NCBI RefSeq assembly: GCF_004341105.1
Contig: NZ_SLZK01000007.1
Coordinates: 124,001 to 188,000 of the forward strand
Direction of reading: 5' to 3'
DNA from: Rhizobium sp. BK418
Lineage (GTDB): Bacteria; Pseudomonadota; Alphaproteobacteria; Rhizobiales; Rhizobiaceae
Length of the DNA: 64,000 nucleotides
This document shows, piece after piece, positions 25,028-33,340 of this stretch. The translations under genes and the position numbers were made by a program. The notes beneath the pieces are model-generated. The model was given only the letters and a program-made list of their open reading frames with translations. It had not been told where the DNA came from and did not search any database. How positions within the stretch are numbered: the stretch's first letter is position 1; each line of letters starts with the position of its first letter.

Positions 25028-25882
25028 ATGATAGCTGCTATGGATCAGAAACTGGATACATTCGATGCTCGCCGCCGCGAGTTCGCAGCCTTCCTGCGAT
25101 CTCGCCGTGAACGCCTGCGACCGACCGATGTCGGTCTGCCGGAAGGTTTTCGCCGCCGCACACCCGGGCTCAGGCGGGAAGAACTCGCGATGTTGGCCGG
25201 CGTCGGCACGACCTGGTACACCTGGCTTGAGCAAGGCCGCGACATCCATCCTTCCCCGCAGGTGCTGAATGCGCTGGCGGATGCGCTACGCCTCGATGAA
25301 GCAGAACGTCAGCACCTTGTCACCCTGAATAGTCGCCAGCCGCCGCAACCGCTTTCTTCGGTGCCAGAAGTGGTCGACGAACCGCTTCGCCGAATGCTTG
25401 ACAATCTCACCCATCAGCCGGCCTATGTGCTCGGTCGCCGCTGGGATGTCCTTGCCTGGAACCGTGCCGCCGACCTGCTCTTCGGCGGTTATGACCGGCT
25501 GGGGCCGGACGAGCGCAACACCATGCACCGGCTCTTTGCCGATGATTTCCATCGCAGCCTGCTGGTCGATTGGGAGGCAGTCGCCCGCGTTTCGCTCGCC
25601 ATGTTCCGCGCTGACAGCGCCCGTTATGCCGGGGATCCGGATTTCGAGCGGCTGATCGCCCTGCTTGATCGGCAGAGCCCGGAATTCCGAGCCTGGTGGC
25701 CGCGCCATGAAGTCTTGGCGCCGCTGACGGGCATCAAGCGCCTGAATCATCCGGTGAAAGGTCTTATGTCCTTCGAACATACCGGCCTAGCGCTGATGAG
25801 CAAGCCCGACATGAAACTGATCGTCTATACGCCTCTCGGCGAGCACGACACCAACAGGAAACTCGCAGAGCTTCTCGCCTGA
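25028..25882 (+). CDS. XRE-type regulator with MmyB-like ligand domain
   Basis: About 284 residues. The N-terminal Cro/C1 helix-turn-helix (RREELAMLAGVGTTWYTWLE, with RGFRRRTPGLRREE-like lead-in) is followed by a PAS-like MmyB domain: YVLGRRWDVLAWNRAADLLF, then the tail KLIVYTPLGEHD. Proteins of this architecture regulate adjacent short-chain dehydrogenases in many proteobacteria and actinobacteria. Candidate ATGs at 25028 and 25040 lack a strong ribosome site; a TTG far upstream would overlap the palindrome. It is divergent from the atypical SDR. Confidence 0.85.
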   Translation: MIAAMDQKLDTFDARRREFAAFLRSRRERLRPTDVGLPEGFRRRTPGLRREELAMLAGVGTTWYTWLEQGRDIHPSPQVLNALADALRLDEAERQHLVTLNSRQPPQPLSSVPEVVDEPLRRMLDNLTHQPAYVLGRRWDVLAWNRAADLLFGGYDRLGPDERNTMHRLFADDFHRSLLVDWEAVARVSLAMFRADSARYAGDPDFERLIALLDRQSPEFRAWWPRHEVLAPLTGIKRLNHPVKGLMSFEHTGLALMSKPDMKLIVYTPLGEHDTNRKLAELLA

Positions 25883-25943
25883 TCATTGCCTGCCGTTGAA
25901 TTGACGCCATATCTCTTCCGTCGCTGTCTCCGAGGGGAAAATA

Positions 25944-27686
25944 ATGGACCGCATCCACGGAAAATCCGTCTCAATTCTTGCTGCAATCTCACTTTGTTTC
26001 GCACCGCTTCCCGCTTTTGCCGCCTCGCCGGCACCTGTCGAAGCGGAACATGGTATGGTCGTCACCGCTCAACATCTGGCAACCGATGTCGGCGTCGAGG
26101 TGTTGAAAAGCGGCGGCAATGCCGTCGATGCCGCAGTCGCCGTCGGATACGCCCTGGCCGTCGTCTATCCGACAGCTGGCAATCTAGGCGGCGGCGGCTT
26201 CATGACGATCCGCATGAAAGATGGGAAAACAACTTTCCTCGATTTCCGTGAACGTGCACCGCTTGCCGCCACCAAGACCATGTATCTCGACGCCAAGGGC
26301 GACATCGTCCCGCGCGCCAGCCTCGATGGTTACCTCGCCATTGGCACACCCGGCTCGGTCATGGGCTTCGAAACCGCCCGAGAAAAATACGGCACCAAAA
26401 AACGCGAGGAACTGATTGCTCCGGCTCTGAAATACGCGAAGGATGGCTTCATGCTGGAGCAGGGCGACGCCGCCAGTTTTGCCGGCAGCGCCAAGCGGCT
26501 TGCCAAGGATGAGGAGGCCGCAAAAATCTTCCTGAAAGCCGGCGGCAGCCCATATTCGCCCGGCGAAAAGCTGGTGCAACCGGACCTTGCCGCCGTCCTG
26601 CAATCGATCTCGGATAAAGGTACCGATGCCTTCTACAAGGGTGCGCCAGCCGATGCTATCGTCAGGGCGAGCCAGGCCAAAGGCGGCATTCTCGCCAAGG
26701 AGGATTTCGAGCAATACCAGGTGCGGGAATTGAAGCCGATCGAGTGCAATTACCGCGGCTACGACATCATTTCCTCGCCGCCCCCCTCCTCCGGCGGCGT
26801 CATCATCTGCGAGATCCTGAACGTTCTCGAAGGTTATCCACTCTCCTATCTCGGCTACGGATCGGCTGATGCCGTACACATTATGGCCGAGGCCATGCGT
26901 TATGCCTATGTCGACCGCAACGCAGCTCTCGGCGATCCCGATTTTGTCGACAACCCGGTTAGCAAGCTGCTGGACAAGAAATATGCCGCCGAAATCCGCG
27001 GCAAGATCAATCCCTACAAGGCCGGCACATCAGCCAATCTGAAGCCGCTCGGCGGCAAGGAAAGCACCGAGACGACGCACTACTCCATTATCGACGACGA
27101 GGGCAATGCCGTTGCCGTAACCTATACGTTGAACGGCTCCTTTGGCGCCGGTGTGGTTGCGCCCGGCACCGGCGTCTTGCTCAACAACGAGATGGACGAC
27201 TTCACCTCCAAGCCCGGCGTGCCGAACCTCTACGGCCTTGTGCAGGGCGAAGCCAATGCCATCGCCCCAAAAAAGACGCCGCTCTCGTCCATGAGCCCGA
27301 CCATCGTCACCAAGGACGGCAAGCCGTTCATGGTGATCGGCAGCCCCGGCGGCTCGCGCATCATCACCATCACGCTGGAAGCGATCCTCAACGTCGTCGA
27401 TTTCGGCATGGACATCAGCCAGGCCGTCAATGCCCCGCGCACCCACCACCAGTGGCAGCCAGACACTGTCTATCTGGAGCCCTATGCCCTGTCCCCCGAT
27501 ACGGAAAAGGCGCTCGCCGCCATGGGCTATAAGCTTGATGGCGGCAATGATGCGCCAGTATGGGGACAGGCAGCCGGCATCCTCGTCGGCGGCAAGAGCC
27601 TTGCGGCCATCGAGAAGGGTGGGGGAGCCCGCTACAATGGCGCGATGGACAACCGCGCGACCGAAGGCTCGGCCAACGGTTATTGA
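25944..27686 (+). CDS. ggt: Gamma-glutamyltransferase
   Basis: A 580-residue periplasmic Ggt precursor. A signal peptide (ILAAISLCFAPLPAFA) leads into the heavy chain beginning around AEHGMVVTAQHLATDVG. The self-cleavage site is ETTHYSIIDDEGNAV with the nucleophile Thr at about 377, and the substrate loop GSPGGSRIITI follows. The enzyme hydrolyses or transfers the gamma-glutamyl group of glutathione and related peptides. Length and residues are standard. The ATG has GAGGGGAAA upstream. It ends 7 bases inside a convergent small ORF. Confidence 0.96.
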   Translation: MDRIHGKSVSILAAISLCFAPLPAFAASPAPVEAEHGMVVTAQHLATDVGVEVLKSGGNAVDAAVAVGYALAVVYPTAGNLGGGGFMTIRMKDGKTTFLDFRERAPLAATKTMYLDAKGDIVPRASLDGYLAIGTPGSVMGFETAREKYGTKKREELIAPALKYAKDGFMLEQGDAASFAGSAKRLAKDEEAAKIFLKAGGSPYSPGEKLVQPDLAAVLQSISDKGTDAFYKGAPADAIVRASQAKGGILAKEDFEQYQVRELKPIECNYRGYDIISSPPPSSGGVIICEILNVLEGYPLSYLGYGSADAVHIMAEAMRYAYVDRNAALGDPDFVDNPVSKLLDKKYAAEIRGKINPYKAGTSANLKPLGGKESTETTHYSIIDDEGNAVAVTYTLNGSFGAGVVAPGTGVLLNNEMDDFTSKPGVPNLYGLVQGEANAIAPKKTPLSSMSPTIVTKDGKPFMVIGSPGGSRIITITLEAILNVVDFGMDISQAVNAPRTHHQWQPDTVYLEPYALSPDTEKALAAMGYKLDGGNDAPVWGQAAGILVGGKSLAAIEKGGGARYNGAMDNRATEGSANGY

Positions 27687-27910
27687 TCGCAGGCTTCAGC
27701 GGTTCTAACCCGCACGAATTCGCCGTCGATCTCGACACGCGGCATGATGCCCGGCACGCTCGGCTGCCGGGCATCAACCCACGAGGCCTTCGCTGCCACT
27801 CGGTAATCCACCGGCACATTGACTCCGAAACCGGAAAGATCGGGAATTGCAGTCGTCGATATCCTGTCCGGCAGAGCGGAAACGGAGGCCGCGAAAAACA
27901 CCGGCATCAC
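27680..27910 (-). CDS. Small putative exported protein, start uncertain
   Basis: A 76-residue frame beginning GTG-ATG (MMPVFFAASVSALPDRISTT) and ending RTAEACDQ. Upstream in frame it reads GRISTTVLLV, which would complete a good signal peptide, but the only codon available to start there is ATT; the nearest ATG (near 27938) is in another frame. A sequencing or real frameshift, or a rare start, is possible. It lies between ggt and the divergent AraC gene. I recognise no family. It might be a shadow of the in-frame extension of the AraC gene. Confidence 0.4.
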   Translation of the reverse strand: MMPVFFAASVSALPDRISTTAIPDLSGFGVNVPVDYRVAAKASWVDARQPSVPGIMPRVEIDGEFVRVRTAEACDQ

Positions 27911-28075
27911 GAGAAGAACGGTCGTCGAAATCCGTCCATGAATGAAGCCCTCCCGTTGAGGACAGTTTCAGGATGGATTTTCGGGACGGGTTTCGAGACC
28001 TCGATCGTGATCCGGGTCGACCGCGAACGCAATCGGGTTCATTCTGCGGCCATTGTTGCTATCCGGAAATCGCCG

Positions 28076-29137
28076 ATGATCTTCGTTCCCCTACCCTTCG
28101 TCGTGGCGCTGCTGCTTGCGATCCTTCTGATCCGCATGCTGCGGCAGGGTGATGGGTCGTTCGCCGAAAAGCGGCCTTTCCTGCTGCTGATCGGGTTCTA
28201 CATCATCCAATCCGTGGTGATCGGCATCCGCTGGGGTTACGACATCATCGATATCATGCCGCTGCAGTCCCTGATGGCGACGATGATCGCGGCCCTCGCC
28301 TGGGTTTGCTTCAAGGGGCTTGCCATGGAAGAGCAACCCACCCTCTCCCGTTTCTGGCCGCATCTTCTGCCGGCAGCGGCAATCGTCATTTTCATCGCCT
28401 TGTACCCGGAGCCGATCAGCCTCGCCATCATCCTGATCTTTATTGCCTACGGTATCGCCCTGCTCTGGCTCGCCCGGCGCGGCCCGGATGCGCTCGTTGC
28501 CTCCCGTCTCGACGGCGCGGTGCTTTCCTATCGTTCGCTGCAGATCACCGGTTTTGCACTTATCGCCTCCGCCGTCACCGACATCGTGATCAGTTTCGAT
28601 TTCACCCAGGCCGGCGGTATCCATGCAGGAGCCATCGTTGCGCTCGGCAATGTCATCGCGCTGTTGATCCTTGGCACTGCCGCTTCGGTGGCGGGCAACG
28701 GCAGCACGATGGACGCGGCATCCTCGGAGCCGCCTCCACCACCGCCGGCGACGGAGGAAGACGGAGCGGTCGCGGCAGCCCTCGACGCCCTGATGCATGC
28801 TCGTCAGCTCTATCGCGATCCCGATCTCAATCTCAGCCGCATCGCCCGGAAGATGAACCTGCCGGCGCGGCGCGTCTCCATGGCGGTCAACCGCATCCAC
28901 GGCATGAGCGTCTCGCAATATGTGAACGACCTCCGCATCCGCTCCGCTTGCGAGCAGCTGGTTACGACTGATCATCCCGTAACGCAGGTGATGTTTGACT
29001 CCGGCTTCATCAGCAAGTCCAACTTCAACCGCGAATTCGCACGCTTGAACGGTGAAAGTCCGACGCAATTCAGGAAACGACGTGTTCCGCGGGAATCGGG
29101 TGGCGCTGCGTCCAATGTCATATTCATGTCACCGTGA
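28076..29137 (+). CDS. Membrane-bound AraC-family regulator
   Basis: About 353 residues. The N-terminal half has seven hydrophobic segments (from FVPLPFVVALLLAILLIRML to VALGNVIALLILGTAASVA), then a Pro-rich linker SEPPPPPPATEE. The C-terminal AraC/XylS helix-turn-helix pair reads LSRIARKMNLPARRVSMAVN and TQVMFDSGFISKSNFNREFA. I chose the ATG at 28076, just before the first membrane segment; the frame stays open much farther upstream. A membrane-embedded sensor joined to a DNA-binding domain implies one-component signalling from the membrane. Target genes are not evident. Confidence 0.85.
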   Translation: MIFVPLPFVVALLLAILLIRMLRQGDGSFAEKRPFLLLIGFYIIQSVVIGIRWGYDIIDIMPLQSLMATMIAALAWVCFKGLAMEEQPTLSRFWPHLLPAAAIVIFIALYPEPISLAIILIFIAYGIALLWLARRGPDALVASRLDGAVLSYRSLQITGFALIASAVTDIVISFDFTQAGGIHAGAIVALGNVIALLILGTAASVAGNGSTMDAASSEPPPPPPATEEDGAVAAALDALMHARQLYRDPDLNLSRIARKMNLPARRVSMAVNRIHGMSVSQYVNDLRIRSACEQLVTTDHPVTQVMFDSGFISKSNFNREFARLNGESPTQFRKRRVPRESGGAASNVIFMSP

Positions 29138-29206
29138 CAAAGTCGCCGTTCACAATCATAGATGCGCGATCTATGCATGTGCGGCATTAAAGCAGAAGAG
29201 ATTCCC

Positions 29207-30181
29207 ATGGCTTCCATTGAAATGATCGTTGCCGCCAGGGCCCGCCTGCGTAGACATGCGCGGCGCACGCCGCTTCTCTCCTCCCCCTTCCTCGATGAAA
29301 TCGCCGGCCGGCGGCTGTTCGTGAAGGCCGAATGCCTTCAGCATTCCGGCTCCTTCAAGTTCCGCGGCGGCTGGTCTGCCGTCTCCGGCATTGATCCGGA
29401 ACTGCGCAAGAAGGGCGTCATCGCTTTCTCCTCCGGCAACCATGCACAGGGTGTGGCACTTGCTGCACGCATGCACGGCGTCCCCTGCGTCATCATCATG
29501 CCGAGTGACGCTCCGAAGCTGAAGATCGCCAACACACGCGCCTTCGGCGCAGAAGTCGTACTCTACGACCGCGCCAATGAAGACCGCGACGAGATCGGCG
29601 CAAAACTGTCAGCCGAACGCGGCCTGACGCTCATCAAGCCCTTCGACGAGCCGCTTGTTATCGCCGGCCAGGGCACGACCGGGCTGGAAATCGCCGAACA
29701 GACGGAAGAGGAAGGAGTTCGGAATGCCGAAGTCCTCGTTCCCTGCGGCGGCGGCGGCCTGACCTCCGGCATTGCGCTGGCCCTGGAAGCGAGCGCGCCA
29801 AGCTTTCGTGTCCGCCCTTGCGAGCCGGAAAACTTCGACGACACGACGCGGTCGCTTGCCTCAGGCAAGATCGAGCGCAACGCCGCCCTCACAGGTTCGA
29901 TCTGCGACGCGATCGTCACGCCGCAGCCGGGCAATATCACCTTCCCGATCCTGAAGCGTCTGGCGGGGCCGGGTGTCGTGGTGACCGACGATGAGGCACT
30001 GCGCGCCGTTGCCCTTGCCTTCACGCGCCTCAAAATCGTCGTTGAACCGGGCGGGGCCGTTGCCCTTGCCGCGGCACTCTTTCACGGCGACCAATTGGAC
30101 AGCGACACGGCTGTTGTTGTCACCTCAGGCGGCAATATCGACGCCGATGTGTTCACCAAAGCGCTGGAGCGTTTCGGCTGA
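29207..30181 (+). CDS. PLP-dependent threonine/serine dehydratase-like enzyme
   Basis: A 324-residue fold-type II PLP enzyme. Lys51 in GSFKFRGG is the Schiff-base lysine, SSGNHAQGVA binds substrate carboxylate and PCGGGGLTSG holds the PLP phosphate. There is no C-terminal ACT domain, so it belongs with catabolic threonine dehydratases, serine dehydratases/racemases or hydroxy-amino-acid dehydratases rather than feedback-controlled IlvA. The ATG at 29207 has AGAAGAG upstream. It follows the AraC-type regulator on the same strand with 69 bases between and could be its target. Confidence 0.88.
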   Translation: MASIEMIVAARARLRRHARRTPLLSSPFLDEIAGRRLFVKAECLQHSGSFKFRGGWSAVSGIDPELRKKGVIAFSSGNHAQGVALAARMHGVPCVIIMPSDAPKLKIANTRAFGAEVVLYDRANEDRDEIGAKLSAERGLTLIKPFDEPLVIAGQGTTGLEIAEQTEEEGVRNAEVLVPCGGGGLTSGIALALEASAPSFRVRPCEPENFDDTTRSLASGKIERNAALTGSICDAIVTPQPGNITFPILKRLAGPGVVVTDDEALRAVALAFTRLKIVVEPGGAVALAAALFHGDQLDSDTAVVVTSGGNIDADVFTKALERFG

Positions 30182-30187
30182 CAAAAA

Positions 30188-30212
30188 CGTCCGCGGTGGC
30201 CTGCCGCGGACG
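30188..30212. terminator. Bidirectional terminator hairpin
   Basis: CGTCCGCGG (30188-30196) and CCGCGGACG (30204-30212) form a perfect 9-bp stem with a 7-base loop between the convergent dehydratase and SDR genes. AAAA precedes it, giving a U-run for the minus-strand transcript. Confidence 0.7.
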
Positions 30213-30235
30213 ATTCCGTTCCTGGCTGGCGGTCG

Positions 30236-31033
30236 TCAGGCGATCTTGTAGCGCGGTGCCGGCACCGAACGCGACAGGTTCGGCATCAGCGCCTGGCGCG
30301 CCTGCTCGTAAGCGCCCAGCAAGCCGGCATCTTCGAGCGCCGGGATCGTCGCGAATTCCCCCTCGGCAAGGCCGGCCAGTGAAGCATCGACCATGTTTTC
30401 TGCCGACATGACGATCTCGCCAGGCAGGTGCTCGACTGGCGTACCGGCAATGCCCCAGAATTCGGTAGCTGTAGCGCCCGGCAGCACGACCTGGACGCGG
30501 ACATTCTTGTCGGCAAGCTCGTGCTTCAGTGACTGGCTGAAGGCGAGCACGAAAGCTTTCGTTCCGCCATAGACACCGTTGAGTATCTCGGGCGCGATGG
30601 CTACGATCGAAGCGATATTGATGATGGTGCCGCCGCCGCGGGCAACGAGACCGGGTACTGCTGCATAGGCCAGCCGCATCACCGCCGTCACGTTGATGTC
30701 GACCATCTCCTGCATTTTGTCGACGTCGGAGGCGAGCAGCGGCGCAGTGCCTCCGAAGCCGGCATTGTTCACCAGCATGGTGATGCTCTGGTCCTCCTTC
30801 AGCACCTTTTCGACTTTGGTGAGATCGTCCTTCTTGCCCAGATCCGCGGATAGTGTCTCGACGCTGCGGCCCGTTTCATCGGTCAGCCGGCTTGCCAGCG
30901 CCTTCAGCCGCTCGCCATTGCGGGCGACGAGGATGAGATTATAGCCCTGCTTTGCCAGCCGGTGGGCATAGATCGCGCCAATGCCCGAAGAGGCGCCCGT
31001 GACCAGCGCCGTACCCTTATGTTCTTGTGCCAT
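30236..31033 (-). CDS. SDR family oxidoreductase
   Basis: A 265-residue SDR of the YqjQ/DltE-like group. The cofactor motif VTGASSGIGAIYA is at 11-23, NNAG at 89-92, Ser142 in INIASI and Tyr155-Lys159 in YGGTK. It ends RSVPAPRYKIA rather than the GG-type FabG terminus. It is divergent from a GlxA-like regulator with three copies of a TTTAGGACAT-type site in the space between, so it is probably regulated by that protein. The substrate is unknown. Confidence 0.9.
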   Translation of the reverse strand: MAQEHKGTALVTGASSGIGAIYAHRLAKQGYNLILVARNGERLKALASRLTDETGRSVETLSADLGKKDDLTKVEKVLKEDQSITMLVNNAGFGGTAPLLASDVDKMQEMVDINVTAVMRLAYAAVPGLVARGGGTIINIASIVAIAPEILNGVYGGTKAFVLAFSQSLKHELADKNVRVQVVLPGATATEFWGIAGTPVEHLPGEIVMSAENMVDASLAGLAEGEFATIPALEDAGLLGAYEQARQALMPNLSRSVPAPRYKIA

Positions 31034-31102
31034 GATCGTTTCTCCTTTTCGTACGCCGGCCCGATGCCTTGCGCTTGAGGAGAGTTTTACGCCCGATTGC
31101 CG

Positions 31103-31156
31103 ATGTCCTGAATGTCATATATACCACCTTTTAGGACATCCTCTTTTCAGGACATG
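31103..31156. promoter_or_regulatory. Triple TTYAGGACAT repeat in a divergent promoter
   Basis: ATGTCCTGAA (31103-31112, reverse), TTTTAGGACAT (31129-31139) and TTTCAGGACATG (31145-31156) are three copies of one site between the SDR and the GlxA-like regulator. The last copy ends 5 bases before the regulator start. They look like binding sites for that AraC-type regulator. Confidence 0.5.
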
Positions 31157-31161
31157 ACACC

Positions 31162-32106
31162 ATGCAGCAAATCGGTTTCCTGCTCTTTCCCGGCTTCCAG
31201 ATCATGAGCCTCGCTGCCGTCTCGGCCTTTGAATTCGCCAATCTCGAGATCGGCGAGAAGGTCTATGAGATCCACTATGTCTCGGAGACTGGCGGCCCGA
31301 TCGCCAACTCGCTTGGCATGATCATCGAGACGGAAGCCTTTGGCGATCCCGCTTTCGACACGCTGATCGTCGCCGGAGCACCGGACATCAAGCTGCCGAA
31401 CGAGGCGGAGGCGAGGTTCATCCGCGCCGCACTTCCTGCCACGCGCCGCCTCGCCTCGATCTGCACCGGCGCATTCCTCCTGGCCGACGCCGGCATTCTC
31501 GACGGCCGTCGCGCCACGACCCATTGGTATCTCGCCCGTGAACTGCAGAGCCGCTACCCAGCAATCCGGATGGAAGAGGACCGCATCTACATCATCGACG
31601 GCTCCGTCTGGACCTCTGCCGGCATGACGGCCGGCGTCGATCTGGCACTCGCGATGGTCGAGAAGGATCACGGGCTGGAGATCGCCCGCGCCGTCGCTCG
31701 CATGCTCGTTGTCTACCATCGCCGCGCCGGCGGCCAGTCGCAATTTTCGGCCCTTCTGGAGCTGGAGCCGAAATCGGACCGAATCCAGAAGGCACTCGCC
31801 TACGCGCGCAGCAACCTGAAATCCACGCTTTCGGTCGAAGAGTTGGCCGAGGCCGCGCATCTGAGCCCTCGCCAGTTCAGCCGCACCTTCCGGGCCGAAA
31901 CCGGCCAGTCGCCGGCAAAGGCGGTAGAGAACCTGCGGCTGGAAGCGGCTCGCCTGATGATGGAGCAGGGCCGCCATCCGATCGATGTCGTCGCCCGCGA
32001 GACCGGCTTTGCCGATCGCGAGCGCATGCGCCGCGCCTTCCTGCGCGCTTTCGGCCAGCCGCCGCAGACAATCCGCCGGGCGGCACAGCAGGAACTGCAG
32101 GCGTGA
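31162..32106 (+). CDS. GlxA-family transcriptional regulator
   Basis: A 314-residue regulator with an N-terminal DJ-1/PfpI-like domain (about 1-185; QIGFLLFPGFQIMSLAAV, then ICTGAFLLADAGILDGR around the nucleophile-elbow Cys) and a C-terminal AraC helix-turn-helix pair (LSVEELAEAAHLSPRQFSRT and DVVARETGFADRERMRRAF). This is the GlxA/FtrA arrangement. The amidase-like domain probably serves as a ligand sensor. It is divergent from the SDR gene and likely controls it and itself. Confidence 0.92.
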   Translation: MQQIGFLLFPGFQIMSLAAVSAFEFANLEIGEKVYEIHYVSETGGPIANSLGMIIETEAFGDPAFDTLIVAGAPDIKLPNEAEARFIRAALPATRRLASICTGAFLLADAGILDGRRATTHWYLARELQSRYPAIRMEEDRIYIIDGSVWTSAGMTAGVDLALAMVEKDHGLEIARAVARMLVVYHRRAGGQSQFSALLELEPKSDRIQKALAYARSNLKSTLSVEELAEAAHLSPRQFSRTFRAETGQSPAKAVENLRLEAARLMMEQGRHPIDVVARETGFADRERMRRAFLRAFGQPPQTIRRAAQQELQA

Positions 32107-32533
32107 TGTAACCGGCAAAGCTGGAGGCCTCCGCCCCGATCAAAAGCATCGTCCGCCACCGTCAAGAATCGCAGGTGGAGGAGGTGGAGAGGGTGGCGGA
32201 GGTTTTCTCCTAAGACTAGCCGGGGACCTTGCCAGACCGCTGGCGTAGGTGGCATCCGGCAGGTTTCAGCAAAGAACCTCCTCCACCTCCTCCACTTGAT
32301 TTAAATACCTATATATCAATGGCTTGAACCGGCGGAGATAACCTCCGCCGAACCTCCTCCATTGAAGGTGAACCTCCGCCACCAAGCCCCTTTCGGGCGC
32401 AAAATGGCGCCCCTTCTTGTATCAGAGCATCTCTTGGGGGAGGTTACCTGAAGTGGAGGAGGTTCCGATACCACGCAACCTCCTCCACATCTGCCATGCC
32501 GCACAAACCTGTGCAGCCGTCTTGCGATACGCC
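32107..32533. other. 427-base non-coding gap filled with a GGAGG-type repeat
   Basis: This gap lies between two convergent genes, so it should not contain their promoters. I find no gene on either strand. It holds the repeat cluster described at 32174-32488, an AT-rich core at 32297-32320 (TTGATTTAAATACCTATATA) and a perfect stem-loop at 32330-32350 (CGGCGGAG / CTCCGCCG). Its base pattern is unlike any other intergenic stretch in the window. Confidence 0.7.
32174..32488. repeat. Cluster of AACCTCCTCCAC-type repeats on both strands
   Basis: Copies of a 12-base motif, AACCTCC(T/G)CC(A/G)(C/T), occur forward at 32275-32286 (with a second partial unit to 32295), 32340-32351, 32351-32362, 32371-32382 and 32477-32488, and reversed at 32193-32204, 32436-32445 (partial) and 32453-32464, plus a purine run at 32174-32188. 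The copies at 32453-32464 and 32477-32488 are exact inverted repeats with a 12-base spacer. Spacing is irregular. This resembles an iteron or multi-site protein-binding region, but no replication or recombination gene adjoins it. Confidence 0.75.
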
Positions 32534-33340
32534 TCAACCTTGCTGAAGCGCCCTACGGATGGCGATTTCGACAGGCGAGTAGGCGCCGTCCTCACGCGCA
32601 AGCTTTAGCGGCTCGGAAGGCGCGAGGCCCGGCTGCGCCATGAAGCGCGGCTCCTTGCCCCGATGCATCTGCGCGGCATGGATAAGGAAAGGATGGCACA
32701 GATAGACCGTGCCCGCCTGCCCGGTCGCCAGAGCAAGCGGCCGGTCCTCGCCCACGTGCTCCAGCCGCAGATGCGCCATGCCGGCTTTACCGGCCGGTTC
32801 CAGCATCTTCGCGATATCCTTGTGCGATCCAACCCGGATACGCGTCGGCGCGTCTTCTTCGCCGACATCCGAGAACAGGAAGAGCATCAGGAGCGCCCGT
32901 CCGCGCGAGGTGACGTTCACCCGCCAGGCGGAGAAATCCCGCTGTTCGCCAGGGTTTCCATCCTCGCCCGGAAAGCTCAGATCCACATGCCAGCCGGCAT
33001 CGCCGGGATCATCAGGATGTGGAAAGCGAACGGGGAAGCTGCCAAGACCGTCACGCGGCTCCCAGCGTCCCTTACCGACAAGCTGATCGAAAGCCGAATG
33101 CAGCACGGGCATGTTGACCGCAGCATTGAACGGTCCGCCGCCATAGCCGGCAAGCCGTACGACCGGCCGCACCCAGCTCTTCGGATCATCGGCGGCGAAA
33201 GGAATGTCCCGCCACATGATGGCGCGGGCTTCCTCGGCTATATCTCGGGGAAAAGCATCATCGATTCGCACAAAGCCGTCCTCGATGAATTGTTCGATCT
33301 GCACGGCGCTAAGCGCCGGCGGGTAACCAACAGGTGTCAT
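32534..33340 (-). CDS. Phytanoyl-CoA dioxygenase (PhyH) family protein
   Basis: About 268 residues. It has the Fe(II)/2-oxoglutarate dioxygenase pattern of the PhyH family: FIEDGFVRIDDAFPRDIAEE near the start, the metal motif WHVDLSF (HxD), a distal VYLCHPFLIHAAQMHRG with the third ligand His, and an Arg (RFMAQP) for 2-oxoglutarate. I took the ATG at 33340; the frame continues upstream for 64 codons without family similarity. The substrate is unknown. Its 3' end faces the repeat cluster. Confidence 0.8.
   Translation of the reverse strand: MTPVGYPPALSAVQIEQFIEDGFVRIDDAFPRDIAEEARAIMWRDIPFAADDPKSWVRPVVRLAGYGGGPFNAAVNMPVLHSAFDQLVGKGRWEPRDGLGSFPVRFPHPDDPGDAGWHVDLSFPGEDGNPGEQRDFSAWRVNVTSRGRALLMLFLFSDVGEEDAPTRIRVGSHKDIAKMLEPAGKAGMAHLRLEHVGEDRPLALATGQAGTVYLCHPFLIHAAQMHRGKEPRFMAQPGLAPSEPLKLAREDGAYSPVEIAIRRALQQG

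Noticed and set aside
32107..32533. CRISPR-like array in the repeat cluster
   Set aside because: The repeats are only 12 bases, occur on both strands and have irregular spacing from zero to about 95 bases, unlike CRISPR repeats and spacers.
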